Shown here: positions 51,400 to 63,689 of the stretch, piece by piece
Numbering within the stretch: the stretch's first letter is position 1
Layout: the number at the start of each line of letters is the position of its first letter
NCBI GenBank assembly: GCA_903813345.2
Contig: CAIIXF020000006.1
Location: 11,414,348 to 11,478,347 of the forward strand
Source of the DNA: Owenia fusiformis
Lineage: Eukaryota; Annelida; Polychaeta; Sabellida; Oweniidae
DNA length: 64,000 bases
Direction: 5' to 3'
Position numbers and translations under genes: made by a program
Notes under the pieces: generated by a model
What the model was told of the DNA's origin: nothing
Databases searched by the model: none
Seen by the model: only the letters and a program-made list of their open reading frames with translations

Positions 51400-54300
51400 T
51401 TGTAAAAGCCTTTTTTTGATTAGTACTCCCAATTGCTACGTGTTGTATAAAGCACTGTGATGCCGAACTTCGTTCTAAACCTGTGATTTATTAATACCAA
51501 TATATAGATCAATTGGAGGTCAGATTATCAGAGTCACAAGATAACCATGTGACTTGTGATGTCATCGAAATTGTAATGTTACTATTAATAGTTTTATGAA
51601 TGAATCAAACAATGTAAATGAAAGATTTTTGTTCAGGTCGCATTTTCAAGCATATTTGGAGCATTGTTTATGCTCAGTTGAGGAAGTACAAATGGCGAAC
51701 ACTGGAATCACCAACACCATTACAAAAATTCTCATAACAGAGAGCACGAATTAAGGAATTGGTAAACATAAAAAACAATAATACAATGTAACACCAGTGC
51801 AGTGGTACTTTATAACAAGTGCACATGTGCTTGTGGCTGGACATTAGGGCATTAGCATTAGCAGCCACGTTATAAATAGAGGATATCCTATGATTTTTGA
51901 GGGATACCATTTTTATCCATGAGTGGATATCGCCCATCTCCACGAGTGAGCGCAGATGGATAAAAATGATAGCCGAGAAAATCATAGGATATCATATTTA
52001 TCCGATGGTCGCTATTTTTGTATGGACTTCAAATAATTTGACCTAAAGTTGTTGCTTTCTAATTCTATTCTATTTTTTCATTTTATTTTCTGTGATCTTA
52101 TTTTATAAAATTATTGCATGAAAATTTTTTACTGAGCATATAAGCTTGGAACTTTTCAAAGGACAGATGGCGGTAAACCCCTCTTTTAGCCCCCCTACAA
52201 AACAAGTATATATTGACATGGAATTGAAGAGGAAGTATGACTCATTACTTAAAATGTGATTTCTGAGAGTATTGACATTTGACCTTGACACTAGGGTTGT
52301 TTAAAGGTCAACTTTGAGAGTTGCTATTTTTGTCAAAATTTTACTGTTTCTAATCCAAGAAATGAGAGCAATTGGCTTTATTTTGATTGTGACTGATAAA
52401 AAGACATGTGAATAGAAATAAAAAAAATTTTAAATAAATTATCACGGGCAATTACCTGAAAATCTTGAGAATAAATACCAATATGGGCATTTTGAGGGGG
52501 AATAAATTTTCTTGTTTCAAAAATGAATGTTCTCGTTGCCTATTGAGACTCTAACAGTATCCTAAGCATGTTTTAAGAGTTGGGATGTGATTATTATCTT
52601 AAATGCCCATGGGCAATTAGGATAAAATGACTGAAATTAAATCCACACAAGGGCAATTCAAAAAGAATGAAGTTTCTTATTTCAATTGCTTCTCGCCAGT
52701 TTTCTAAACAGATTTGCCATATTCTAAATAGTTATAGGGTCACTTTTAACAAATGCCCATTGGCATTTGGCATTTTATTTGGCATTTGAAATTAAAATGT
52801 TTGAATGTACACTTACTTTTAAAGTTATTTGCCAATTTTCGGTTCCCATATTTGAAACACAAATAATTCAGAGAAATCCTCTCTCAATATATATCATAAA
52901 ATATAAGGCAGCATCATGTATGAATGGCATGACACTCAAAGGATTTTGATTAAAAACTACATGTATATAAACTTCATTAACAAGGTCATCTCAACTCAAG
53001 AGGTGTGTTACTTGCTTTGGCACAATGTGTTATTGCATTTTCACTCTTAAATAATATATAAAACCCTTTAAATATAGTTTATATAATAATAGTTTTTAGT
53101 ATAAGGCTCTTCATCAGAATGCCAACATATAATTAATTTTGGATGGCTTAGTCTGTACATGCAGTTATGTAATGTACATGTATGCCCAGGTTAGCAGCCA
53201 TATTGAAAACATAAACCAGTCAGGCTTATTTTCATCACAAAAGTTAAGTTTTAGTGGTGAGCCCAAACTCCCACAAAAATGATATTTGCGGAGAAGCTAC
53301 TTTACAGTTTCTGCATTATACAGTTTCAATATATTTTTTGTGGGAGTGTGGGCTGACGGTTAACTTTTCAATGAAAGTGAATGAGCACCATGCTAAAACT
53401 TGATAACAAAGTGAACGAAAAATGACAATGTTTTCTAGATTTGCATAGGTAAACTACATACATCGCTTGATTTTGTCAATTTTCTTCTCCGAATACTTGT
53501 ATACCATATGTTCCATATATTAAATCCTATATTGTGATAAGTTTTGATATTATTTTGATGGTAAACATATGTGTACCCATATTCAGACAGCCTTGTGATA
53601 GGGGTTCTTACTGCCAATTTTTCAAAGAAACGGAGAACTTATGCCACTTTTTGAAATTGCACATCTCAAGAAGAAAGGTTTATCTACAACTTGCAATCGG
53701 TTTTAAAAGTAAATGGAAGAATGAGTTTTTCAGAAAAAGTCTAAATGGACCAATAGTCTGTTAAATGGACCTGTTCTTTTTCCAAATATTTTTTCATTTT
53801 TTTATTCCTATAATTTTATTTTCAATTTTTTTCAGATTAATTTTCAATTTTTTTTTAAAAAAATTTTAAAAAGTTTTTTCAATTTTTTTTTCAAAATTTA
53901 AAATTTTTCAAATATTTTTTTTCAAAATACTGGATATCACGTCATATGGATCGGATACGATTTTAGTGGCGTATACGAAAATTATCTTGTGTTGGTATCC
54001 CCATATATATTTAGTATCCATCGGATAAAGAAAGATACACTCTTCCTGTTAATTATATATAAACAAGTTTGAAATTCCTACCGAAGGTCCAATGTTCTCA
54101 AATGAGATGTGAAACGCAATTAAGCTTGTACAGTTAAACTTGTCTCATCTGAACATCACTGAAACTGGCCAAGAGTTCGGTTTAGGAGATGTTCATATTA
54201 TATCTCATGGTTTTAAACTTGGGGATCAATGGGAGTTATAAAGTTGAATATTTGAATGACTTTGAATTAAGCGACTCGACTTGGAATAAAGATACTCTAC

Positions 54301-56040
54301 TAATGTTTGTATGTATGGATTTCACTAGTGTCTCTCAATGTAAGCTTAAAGGTGCAACAATTAGTGCAGGGGGGGGGCATTCAACGATCATCGACCAGTG
54401 TCAAAATATATTTAAGTTTGGATATTTCATCAAGACTAACATATATTTTTATTATCTACAAAGAAACCACCTGGATGAACATTATTTCAGCTGATATTCC
54501 TCTTGAAACGTGGGGAATCTTAAAAATCTATAAGTGGGACTCCCTTTATAGAAGCTTTGTACTGAATTTGCACTTCTTAATGCTGAAATTGATAGTTTAT
54601 CCATATATTTTAAGAAAATAGGTATGTCAAAGAAGATGTCAAGCCAAATATTGACCTGATAGCTCAGAAAAAATTAGAAAATCGAATTTTCTCTCTACAG
54701 TCCTTGTTGCCCCTTTAATAACCGTTTTTCGTCGGAGATCGGTGTTTTATATAACTTTGGAAAGTTATAGTATATTATACACCCTCCTAAGCAGGTGTCC
54801 AGAATCCGTATTCTGGATTTTAAAGCCCTGTGATCGGAGGATGTGTATTATAATGGTTGCATACTTTAAACGTTATACAATATTGTATCATCATCAATCA
54901 TCATATTGAAACCCACATCGATCTTTTCCGATTGAATTCTCTCATCTTTGTGAACCTCAGTCATACGTTATAATGAATTTCTTTCAAATATTTCCAATAT
55001 TTTCATAAGTATTTATATTCTGAAAATATGCCATTGTAATATTCTATTATCAAACATGGTAGTCAACGATCAATGCTAATCTCTTAATGGTTTGGGCGAA
55101 ATTGAAGAATTGAGTAAGTCCCTAAAATAATATAGTTGCATACTGTTGCTAAAGGACGTGTTGTGATCGGGAAAACGTAAAATAAAATAAATATTGTCAT
55201 CGAGGATGGTAGCAAAACAACGCGTTTAAATGATGTACGATGAATCCAGTTCAACCAAAACATAGACAAACGTCTCAACGATATCTGGGAATAACTAGAC
55301 GTAGCTTACCAAGTCCGTAACTGTTATCTGATCAATTGAATCATCAAATAAGTAAGTAATGCTGGTAATCTATTAATTTTATTAATCTTTTTTTGTAAAC
55401 TATACATGTATGTTGGGCGGGATGTTGGGGCAGTTATTAAAGTGAAGTCTGGTACACTGATCGAGGAAATCAAAGAAACAAAAAGTGGTTCATGTTTGGA
55501 GCAATTTATTCAAAAACTAAGATGTTTCTTGAAATAAAATGTTTTTTCTGAAATATCTGGTCAAATTAACTTCTGTATTTGAGATTTGAGTGTTTACGAT
55601 TCAAGATGCAGAAATATCCGAATTCATTTTTCAACTCCTTTTAAAAATAAATGATCTGTGTGACGAGCTGGTATTTTGCATGTATACTTTATATTTGAGC
55701 TCTTATCTGTTGTATGACTGCATATTACATCTATTACATTGGGTATATATTCTTGGAATAATTCCGTGACCAGATAAATCAAGAAGAATCTTACATTACT
55801 TTATTGATGCTGTAAATATGTGGTTAAAAGTGTCTTATTCCGTAAATTATTCAGCTCAAACATGATATATGCAATCATCATAAGGTGTTTATGTCTTTGT
55901 TAAATAAGTTAGTAGGCCTTGGGATGATGAATTGATTGCAAACACGGAGTATCCTCATCATATACTTTGATTTACCATAGCAACGCTTATGTGTAGCTAG
56001 TTTGTGCATGTTTCAAAAAGCAGATATCCAGGCAAACACC
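51400..56040. other. Intergenic stretch of 4.6 kb with short palindromes, no gene recognised
   Basis: It contains an inverted pair GAGGATATCCTATGATTTT (51880) and AAAATCATAGGATATC (51976), a second pair AGCCCAAACTCCCACAAAAA (53259) and TTTTTTGTGGGAGTGTGGGCT (53332), a T/A homopolymer-rich tract at 53780-53930, and the repeat at 54350-54720. Several ATGCCCATGGGCAATT-like words recur near 52440-52760. Open frames here are short and show no family features. Confidence 0.5.
54350..54720 (+). repeat. Interspersed repeat shared with 63045-63400 (opposite strand)
   Basis: Common text in order: GGTGCAACAATTAGTGCAGG, GTCAAAATATATTTAAGTTT, AAGACTAACATATATTTTTA, AACATTATTTCAGCTGATAT, TATAAGTGGGACTCCCTTTA, ATAGTTTATCCATATATTTT and AAGAAGATGTCAAGCC. 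The second copy carries the reverse complement. The longest frames are not conserved between copies. Confidence 0.75.
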
Positions 56041-57921
56041 ATGGCATTTAAAGGACACTTTGCTCTTACTCGTCTTGAGAATATGAACATCGAGAAAAGA
56101 AAGGCTCAAACATATAGAGAAATGATGCTTGAGTTGGTACGTTTATGATTGAGCGGATTTCAAAATGAACAACCAAAATGACGTGAACCAAAAATACATC
56201 ACCGATGTTGTTACCTTTGCATTAGATAAGTATTTTACATGTCTCACATCAAAAATATTAATTAAAGTATTCTTAACATTTTTCAGGAGCATCCCATTTC
56301 GACATTGAATATTAAAATGGTTGACAGCGCCAACAAAACAGGGAACGCGGCCAATAAGGGCAGTGCTGCAGCGTTCGAGTTTATGTACTCTCCGACCAGA
56401 GCTAAGCTGTTGTATTGGAAACACGCTGATCTCGATAGTAAATGTGAACGGCAGAAACAAATTCTTGACTGGGAGATGAACACAGTGGTTAAAGGTTTGG
56501 ATACAAGTAGAACCATAATGGTGAGAAGGAAAGATCGGTTAGATGAACGACTCGATGCAATATTCCAGGAGAAAGTATTGAGACAGGTCCTGGCTTTGAA
56601 TAAAGATGGGAAGACAAAGCAAAAGAACCTTTATAGACCGAACACAACACAACTTGAAACTTCTGGACCTCATGAAGTCCAGTCACCAATCAGTTCACAA
56701 GAACCCCTGGAAACCAATGAAACTGATGAAGGAACCGATGTTAACGAAGGCCCTGATGTATTGAGTATTGTTAAGAAAAATAACTTGCCTGATTTGAACA
56801 CAAATACACTTGAACAACCCCTTCCTAAATCTGCCCCAAGTCGGAAATCAGCCATTAGTCAAAGATCCCCCACAAGTCGGCAAACTCCTGCACGTAAAAA
56901 ATCGGTGACTCTACAGGACGAATATGAACAAGACATGCGGAAGAATGACAGACAATCGATCGAAGTAGTCAATCTTGATAATACATTAATCACGAAAACG
57001 GTTCCGATTAAACACACTGAACATGGGGAACGAGACAGTTATCCGCCCAGCGATTCAAAATTTAAACCAAGACCACATACAGTCCCTGATAGGCTTACGC
57101 AACTAAGCAAACGTGACGAAGACCTCGAGTCAAGGGTAAAAGGATTTATTGAAAGAGTCAACCAATTCAAAAAGGAAGAAGATCCTTTGGAAGCCATGCT
57201 CCGAAAACAGGGGGGCAATTACAACGGTTACAACGGACAAGATTTCTCAAAGCAAAATACTACAATCGAAGGCAAATTATCAAACAAAGGTCGACCAACA
57301 AGTAGAACACGTAGATCACAGTCGTTACAAGAAACTTCTGGAAAAAAATTACCGCTGATGGAGCTACCGTCGCTTTATAGTACTAAAACCCCTGGCAGGA
57401 GAAAGACCATGTGTCAGGTTGATGATATTCAGCTCCGCGAAGCATGGGAAAAATTTTCATTGAACGCTGATTTAGAAAGCAGACAAAAGATGGCAGCTCT
57501 TACAGCAAAATTAAAATTTAAAGCACAAAAAGAGCGTGATAAGTCAATGGTGCCATCTATTGGAGCCCTAAGAGCGTCAAAACTATGGAAAGCCAAAGCA
57601 GAAGAAGCAATCAAAAAGCGACAAGAAGATCGGCAGAAAATGTTGGATTTTCGGGATCCCGAAGCGAACATAAAACAGCTTAAGGGGATGTTAAGAGCAA
57701 AAAATAATTTTAAAAAATCTAAAGATGATACGGGAATGAGTCGTAATACTGAAACTAAAGATGATGCCATAGAACAAGAAACGTCAAGTAAAGAACCTCT
57801 TCAAGAGGCAGTTAAAGTGGACAATGGATCTCATTTGATAGACATTGCTTTGATACAATTGCAAAAACCAAATGCAATTGTTATGAAACACGACAAGGAC
57901 CCGCAAAATGTTGCGGAGTGA
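56041..57921 (+). CDS. Uncharacterised 576-aa charged, partly coiled-coil protein
   Basis: Two exons, 56041-56136 and 56287-57921, joined in phase 0 (GAGTTG/GTACGT and TTTTTCAG/GAG). The start ATG has a strong context (CACCATGG). Residues 1-160 look folded or helical (LTRLENMNIEKRKAQTY, EFMYSPTRAKLLYWKH, QILDWEMNTVVKGLD, RRKDRLDERLDAIFQEKV). The middle, about 160-430, is low complexity with many Ser, Thr, Lys and Pro. A conserved-looking helical block follows at about 400-500 (QLREAWEKFSLNADLESRQK, ASKLWKAKAEEAIKKRQEDR, DPEANIKQLKGML). There is no signal peptide or membrane segment, so it is probably intracellular. I do not recognise the family; a cytoskeletal, ciliary or nuclear role is possible but unsupported. 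Codon use and length argue that it is real. Confidence 0.75.
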
Positions 57922-58219
57922 TACATGACGAATATGAATAATGAATTGCCAGTGAAGAACTATCATTAATATACCTTCCTGTGCTCTATGTTGTCGAACT
58001 CGACCTTCCTAGAACAAAGGGGATGCACTTTAGTTGGAAAAGGTCCGTTCTTCAGTCTCAAATATGCATCAGGATGAGGATGAATTTCGTAAAGAAAAAC
58101 AAATCTCACCTTGCTTGCTAATTATAAGTGAAACTGGAAACTGTAATTCAATTATTGAACAGCCGGTCAATTGTTAAAAATCTTAATTTGATTTTGTAAA
58201 AGTTCGTTCGTTCGTTAAT

Positions 58220-58225
58220 TTTATT
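58220..58225 (-). terminator. Candidate polyadenylation signal for the Cys-rich peptide gene
   Basis: TTTATT on the plus strand (AATAAA on the minus strand) 228 bp past the stop codon at 58453. No nearer hexamer was found. Confidence 0.4.
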
Positions 58226-58452
58226 AATATAATAGTATGATCAATCAATTTAAATCCATACAGTATTATCCAATCGGCAATGCTTTGTAGATTTCAAAAG
58301 TCGAGACATCCCATGACAATCTGGAAAAACAAAAGAAACATCGTTTCATTGTATCGCATTGTATGCTACATTGACCGATCGGAATACGACAAATTCATGA
58401 GATTCTGGCAATGATCGATAACGATATGCATACCTCTTGCCCCACGGTCGCT

Positions 58453-58878
58453 CTATTGAGTCCTACAGTAGAAGCAATGACAGTCGAGATCATGGTTGTG
58501 CTCGTGGACGCATTTCTGACCTTCAGCGCACTCTGTGTCATTTAAACAATTCTGCCCCGCAGTGCAATCACGTTCATTACAGTAGCCATCTTGACGTTTA
58601 CTGAAATATACACTTTATGGGTCGGGTTCAACTCAAAAATTCCATGGTTTGTTTGTTTGTTTGTGTCTTTTGTCTTTATTTCCTCCATAAATATGAAGAG
58701 TTAAACAAATTATAGTTAAACCTATCTAATTATCTATAAACATTTAGGTTCAGTTGAACCGGCTTGAACCGATTTCTGATTTTGATATACCATTGGAAAG
58801 ATGTTTTACTAACCTTCGTCCAGATGCCACTAAGGCAAAGCATAATGCAAAAAGAGTTAATAAAACAACTGCCTTCAT
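58453..58878 (-). CDS. Secreted 70-aa eight-cysteine peptide precursor
   Basis: Two exons, 58878-58814 and 58600-58453, joined in phase 2, total 213 nt. The first exon codes a typical signal peptide (MKAVVLLTLFALCFALVASG). A short Arg-Ser-Lys-Arg segment then offers a dibasic/furin-like cleavage site. The mature part of about 46 residues begins QDGYC and has eight cysteines spaced C-x4-C-x5-C-x5-C-x5-C-x9-C-x1-C-x2-C, with a HEHNHDLD segment before the CHCFYC end. This suits a disulfide-stabilised secreted peptide such as an antimicrobial, protease-inhibitor or signalling peptide. I do not match it to a named family. The gene is convergent with the 576-aa gene and 530 bp from it. Confidence 0.75.
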
Positions 58879-59077
58879 TTTCAATACCTGAATGACATCT
58901 CACATCCAAACTAAGTTTATATTAAGAATAACACGTTTTTAGTTTTGAGAAATTCTCACGAAATGCCATAGTTGGATCACGTTTGACATGATTAAAGCTC
59001 ATTAAGTATAAATTATTAGTACACCAAAGGTGTGTGATGATAAAGGTTCTGTGTGTGTAGAGTGTTGGTCATAAACA

Positions 59078-59426
59078 ATGTCATCTACCCTCCGCACACA
59101 CTGCAGCCATACACAACGTGCTGCTGCACTGTGTGATAAACGAGTAACCAAGAGGCCTCCAGACAAACACGAATCAACATGAGGAAATGTGATGGGAGAA
59201 ACTCAATCAAACAAATTTTGTACTCCATTACCAGGTGATCGAGTCTCACCGTTATCTTGAATTGATGCAAATATTGCAACGACCCCCTTTTGAAGAGGAA
59301 ACGCCAAAAAGATTTACGAATGCAAAAAATAAAATGTTTCTAGACTCTCAATGTGACCAACGCAAATCTTTTGAATTAAAGGGTTTTAGTAAGAAAATTA
59401 AGAAAAACATTGAAGGCGTGTCTTGA
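59078..59426 (+). CDS. Possible small two-exon gene, 85 aa, hypothetical
   Basis: An ATG at 59078 opens a 22-codon frame to ACGA/GTAACC (59143). A good acceptor TTACCAG at 59234 continues in phase 0 to a stop at 59426. The second part (VIESHRYLELMQILQRPPFE and on to KKIKKNIEGVS) has the look of real coding sequence, rich in charged residues. The donor is weak and the first part may instead be noncoding, in which case the second part would be a terminal exon of an unseen gene. No family recognised. Confidence 0.3.
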
Positions 59427-59429
59427 ATC

Positions 59430-61060
59430 TAAAAAGTCTAGTGGTCAAATAAATAGGTTAAGCAAGGCGATTTATTATGACATGAACCGCCAACGTAAAC
59501 CTATACGTTCCCGTTTACGTTCCATGAACAAAAGTGCTTTAAGCTGAGCAAACATTACAAATCTAATCGTTGTAGAACAAACTGGGCTGATATAAATGAC
59601 CACCTGAACTAAGGTTTTAATACACCATTGGAAAGCTGAAAGGGTCAGTTTTTTAAGAATTTGAACCAAGATAGGCTGAGATAGGGGTCATTAAGTGCAA
59701 TGGCCCCGGCATTATGCTACAAAATGCTTCAGAATTTTTGTTTTCGGTCGAATCGAGATTTGATATTTGAAAATAGTCTGTCGTTCCAAGACATCCTGGG
59801 GAAAGCTGAAAGGGTCAGCTTTGAGAATCTGACCTTCATATTTGAAAATAATATGTACTTTAATGTGTAATTTAAGCATTTAGGAATGTACATTACAAAT
59901 TACTAATTTTCTCCTGAGAATATAAAATTGTATCAAGTGTGTATTGACTTAATATGAGAATGTGCACCTTTGACTAATAAGGTATCATCATATCCATTTG
60001 ACCTTAATATTATCTTTTGAAAAGTTTACTTATCAATAATATAGTTAATTCCAAATAAAAGGAGCACTATACATACTATACACTACGTACACATAAAGGC
60101 TAGTGGAATCCAAGCCAAATATTTGACCTCCATTGTTACACTCAGACAGCATCTTTTTATTTTACTCTAATGTAGAATTCCATCTCAAAAATGCCTAATG
60201 TCTAATATGGAATGATTCCAATTAATAGTTTTTTAGACATAACAGTCCATATAGGCATTCTAAAACCATATATTTCAACATACACCCTCCCACTCAAATA
60301 AACTAAGGACTGAGAATCAAAGTCACAAAACATAGCACTAGATCACTAAGCATAGAGATTTTTTATTGAATTAGAAGATGAACTTTAGGAACATACAAAA
60401 TCTCAACTATATAAGTCCCAACAAGACACGGACCACTGCCAGATTCCTCATGTTGGTATTTTGCCTCAATTAATTTACTCGAAGGGTCGGACATAAAATC
60501 TTCGGAAATTTTTTATTTCCTTGATTCTGGAGTCAGATTATCAATAAATATAACATGTCATACCTCAAACGACGTACCCTTTCCACAACCTGTGAGTCTG
60601 TGACCATTATATGTATATGTATTCAAATGTATTTAAATGCGGCTATTAATTTTTAATCACAGCCGCTACTTGTATTTGTATTTTGAACCGATCGTTTTAA
60701 ATGAATAAAACTGAGTGAATAAATAGAAAAACATTGTTTACTATAGTTTCTCAAATTTATGGCTGCCATGATAGCATGCGTCCAAGGTTGGATAAGGTAA
60801 AACATATTGCCAAGTCTTACTGAAGTAACTTTATTGCAAATACGTAGCATACCAAACGATAAAAGAACATAAGAATTTGAAACTTTAACCTTTTTTATTA
60901 TTTTTTTGCACCAACATGCATTTGTTTTTTCGTTTAGTTAAGAACATATAAATTATTAACACAAAACATGAGCTCAAACAACCTGGACACTGTCCAGATA
61001 ATCTACTCTGTTAAAGTTAAGGTCAAGCCCGAGCTCAATAAGTAAAATAAGTAAACAAGT
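59430..61060. other. Intergenic stretch before the P450 gene, no gene recognised
   Basis: AT-rich. A phrase GGAAAGCTGAAAGGGTCAG occurs twice (59631 and 59801), suggesting an old duplication of about 170 bp. The P450 promoter must lie near its right end; no clear TATA box at the expected distance was identified. Confidence 0.45.
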
Positions 61061-62917
61061 ATGGCGGTCCTATTAGCAATAGGTGCAATCGTTGTGCTGA
61101 TGATTGCTGGGTATTTGGTGCTGAGACCCAGGCCTAACTTGCCCCCAGGACTTCCAGCACTCCCTGTGATAGGAAGCCTTCCTTGGCTAGACAGCAAGGA
61201 TCCACTTGGACAACTCGTTAAGGTGCACAGACAATATGGCGATATCGTCACCATCCACTTGGGCATGAAACCGTGTGTCTATCTTAACAGTTATGATGTC
61301 AACAAAGAAGCTCTTGTCACACAGAAGAAAAACTTTTCTGACAGACCTGACATGTTCATCTTAGAAACAATGGGGACTACAAATAAAGGTAATTTTGCAT
61401 TGCGTTTCTCCATGTGTTTTCTCTTGGAGAATGGCTTCAGAAACTTTCAAGGAACTCAAATCACAACAAAATATTCGGCAAGTATTTACTAGTTCGTGAG
61501 TTCCGGTGTGAAAGAAATGATGGTCCCCCAGGGATTATGGTCCCCTTTCTTAACGGCCCTTACTGGCCCTGATTGCGTATAAGATAATGAGGGAAATAGT
61601 TGTATTTAGGTCACCATATAAATCAATGGAGAGTAGGACCATAATTTGATAAGACCTCCTACCCTTTTACACCGGTTTCAAAATTTTCAAAACTTAGAAA
61701 TTAATTCTGCCACTGCTGGGATATTCCCAAATCAACTCCCTCGATTAGAAAACGAGGAAAGGAGTGGTATCGATATGGAGAACATTTTGAACACACGTTT
61801 CTCTTAAACCAGTCATAAAAAATTCTAAAAATTTAACACATCGTCAATTTAATGGTCATCTTTTGAATGGTAACAATATAATTTGAAAAAATATATATAT
61901 ACTTTCATTTATATTGTTTTAGAAAACACATTAAACACTTGTTTTGTTCTTGGTATCAACATGTTTAGGTCTCTCAATATTGTAGTTGTACAAAGGAAAT
62001 TTTGGTTGATTTTAAAAAAGTATCTTGTTAATGAAATAAAAGGTTTATCTTGATTTTTATCTATTTTGGGGGGATTTTGTTTTAATTTTTTGAATACTTT
62101 TTTAAAATCAACCAAAAATTCCTTTGTATAACTATAACATTGAGAGGTCCAAAAACATGTTGTATATGCTATTTTGTTCCAAAAAGGTTCGGAAAGACAT
62201 TTCATTTCATTCTCAAGAATTGGTAGAAAGGAGCAAAAACAATTGCACTAAAAAAACAAAAATGTTAACTAAAACAGTAATATAAAATATTTCTAAATAA
62301 TTTTCGCATTAAATTGTTGTCAATCAGTCAACATTACATGACCGTGTCTTTACAGAATGTTTTCAATGATTGGTTTAAGAGAAAAACATTGTTGAATTCA
62401 GTTCTCCATATCGATACCCCTCCTTTTTCTAATGAAATGTATTTTCCTGGTTTCTTTGAGAAAGTTAAAATTGCAGTATAAGTTCGGCTGAAAACTTATA
62501 CCGAAAACTCTCTAATAACGTCATTTCTGCGGGCAATATTGTGAAATATTGAATCTTGGGCCTTCGGTCCTTTATTCGAATTGTACTATTATACTTCATG
62601 AGACGTCGAGTATCCCAGTTGAATTAGGTGTTCGGATAGTCCAGGCTACGAGTGTCCGTCTCCAGGTGGTATCAAGAAATATCAGGTTTTGTGACGGTGT
62701 TTTCTGATACATCGAGTATTTTTTCAGGATACTTCCGTTAACGTTCCATATTCACATAATATACGGGGCAAACTAAATGATCAATACTTTTTCGGAGCGT
62801 TATACATTTTTATTTCATCCTTTTACATTTACCTTTCTAGGGGAACCAGGGTTCACATGCTCCAATGGTCACATCCAAACAGAAACCAGAAGCTTCATTA
62901 ATAAATCTCTTATACAG
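61061..62917 (+). CDS. CYP2-like cytochrome P450, first two exons (3' end outside the window)
   Basis: Exon 1 is 61061-61388 and exon 2 is 62841-62917, joined in phase 1 (AAAG/GTAATT and TTTCTAG/GGG); exon 2 ends in phase 0 at CAG/GTAGGT. Exon 1 codes an N-terminal membrane anchor (residues 2-22), the proline hinge LPPGLPALPVIGSLP, and the CYP2-type phrases QYGDIVTIHLG and FSDRP. The product would be an endoplasmic-reticulum monooxygenase for hydrophobic substrates. Exon 2 codes the C-helix region (SNGHIQTETRSF). The usual W-x-x-x-R motif has Gln in place of Trp. Exon 2 is short for the family. The haem-binding Cys and I-helix lie beyond the right edge. If exon 2 is wrong, the true one lies further right. 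Confidence 0.8.
61725..62455. mobile_element. Nested foldback element in P450 intron 1
   Basis: Outer arms: GATTAGAAAACGAGGAAAGG, GGTATCGATATGGAGAAC and TTTCTCTTAAACCA at the left; TGGTTTAAGAGAAA, GTTCTCCATATCGATACC and CCTCCTTTTTCTAATG at the right. Inner arms: ACATGTTTAGGTCTCTCAAT and GTACAAAGGAAATTTTGG at 61958-62010; CCAAAAATTCCTTTGTAT and ACATTGAGAGGTCC then AAAAACATGT at 62113-62160. No coding capacity. Confidence 0.85.
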
Positions 62918-62967
62918 GTAGGTCAAAGTCAACACTTTTTGCTATTTATTTTTCAAACGGTTTCTTA

Positions 62968-63578
62968 TACATTCACCCCTAACCATAGACGACGTACAGT
63001 GACAAAATATACCGTTTTACACTTTCGATGTACGGTGTCACTATAAAGGGACAACAAGGCCTTTAGAGAGAAAATAGGGAAATTTTTACTTTTTCTGAAC
63101 TATCAGGGCAACATTTGGCTTAAAATCTTCTTTGACATACCCATTTTCTTAAAATGAATAGATAAACTATCAATTTTAGCATTAAGAAGTGTAAATTCAG
63201 TTCAAAGCTTCTATAAAGGTAGTCCCACTTATAGATTTCTAGGATCCACCACGTTGAAGAGGAATATTAGCTGAAATAATGTTCATTTCTGGGGGTTTCT
63301 TTGGAAATAATAAAAATATATGTTAGTCTTGATGAACTAACCAAACTTAAATGTATTTTGACGTTGGCTGGAACCTCTCCACTACTTGTTGCACCTTTAA
63401 CTGATTTGAAGCAAAAACTATGATGTAGGTTTGATATAGCTTTTAAAAAACTTCTCATAAAAATATTTGACACTCTTAGGCGACAGGGGAAAAATGATTA
63501 AAGGAAATCTTTTAACGTAATCAGAAAGCACTCGTAAGCACTCGTCACTGTACGTTGTCGATGGTTAGGCGTGAAATT
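62968..63578. mobile_element. TIR element holding the second copy of the 54350 repeat
   Basis: CACCCCTAACCATAGACGAC then GTACAGTG at 62974 mirrors CACTGTACGTTGTCGATGGT then TAGGCGTG at 63547-63573. The interior 63045-63400 is the reverse complement of 54350-54720. No intact protein. Situated right of P450 exon 2, in the next intron. Confidence 0.7.
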
Positions 63579-63689
63579 ATCGACTATTTCGGTTAGACAC
63601 ATGAGACAAGAGGTCAGACAAACGGATTTTCTTCATATATGATAGACTCCACACTCCCCTACAATAGCAACCGGAAACTCTCTTTTAGT

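Noticed and set aside
54189-54621. Two overlapping frames of about 100 aa
   Set aside because: They lie in a repeat also present at 63045-63400, and the frames are not conserved between the copies.
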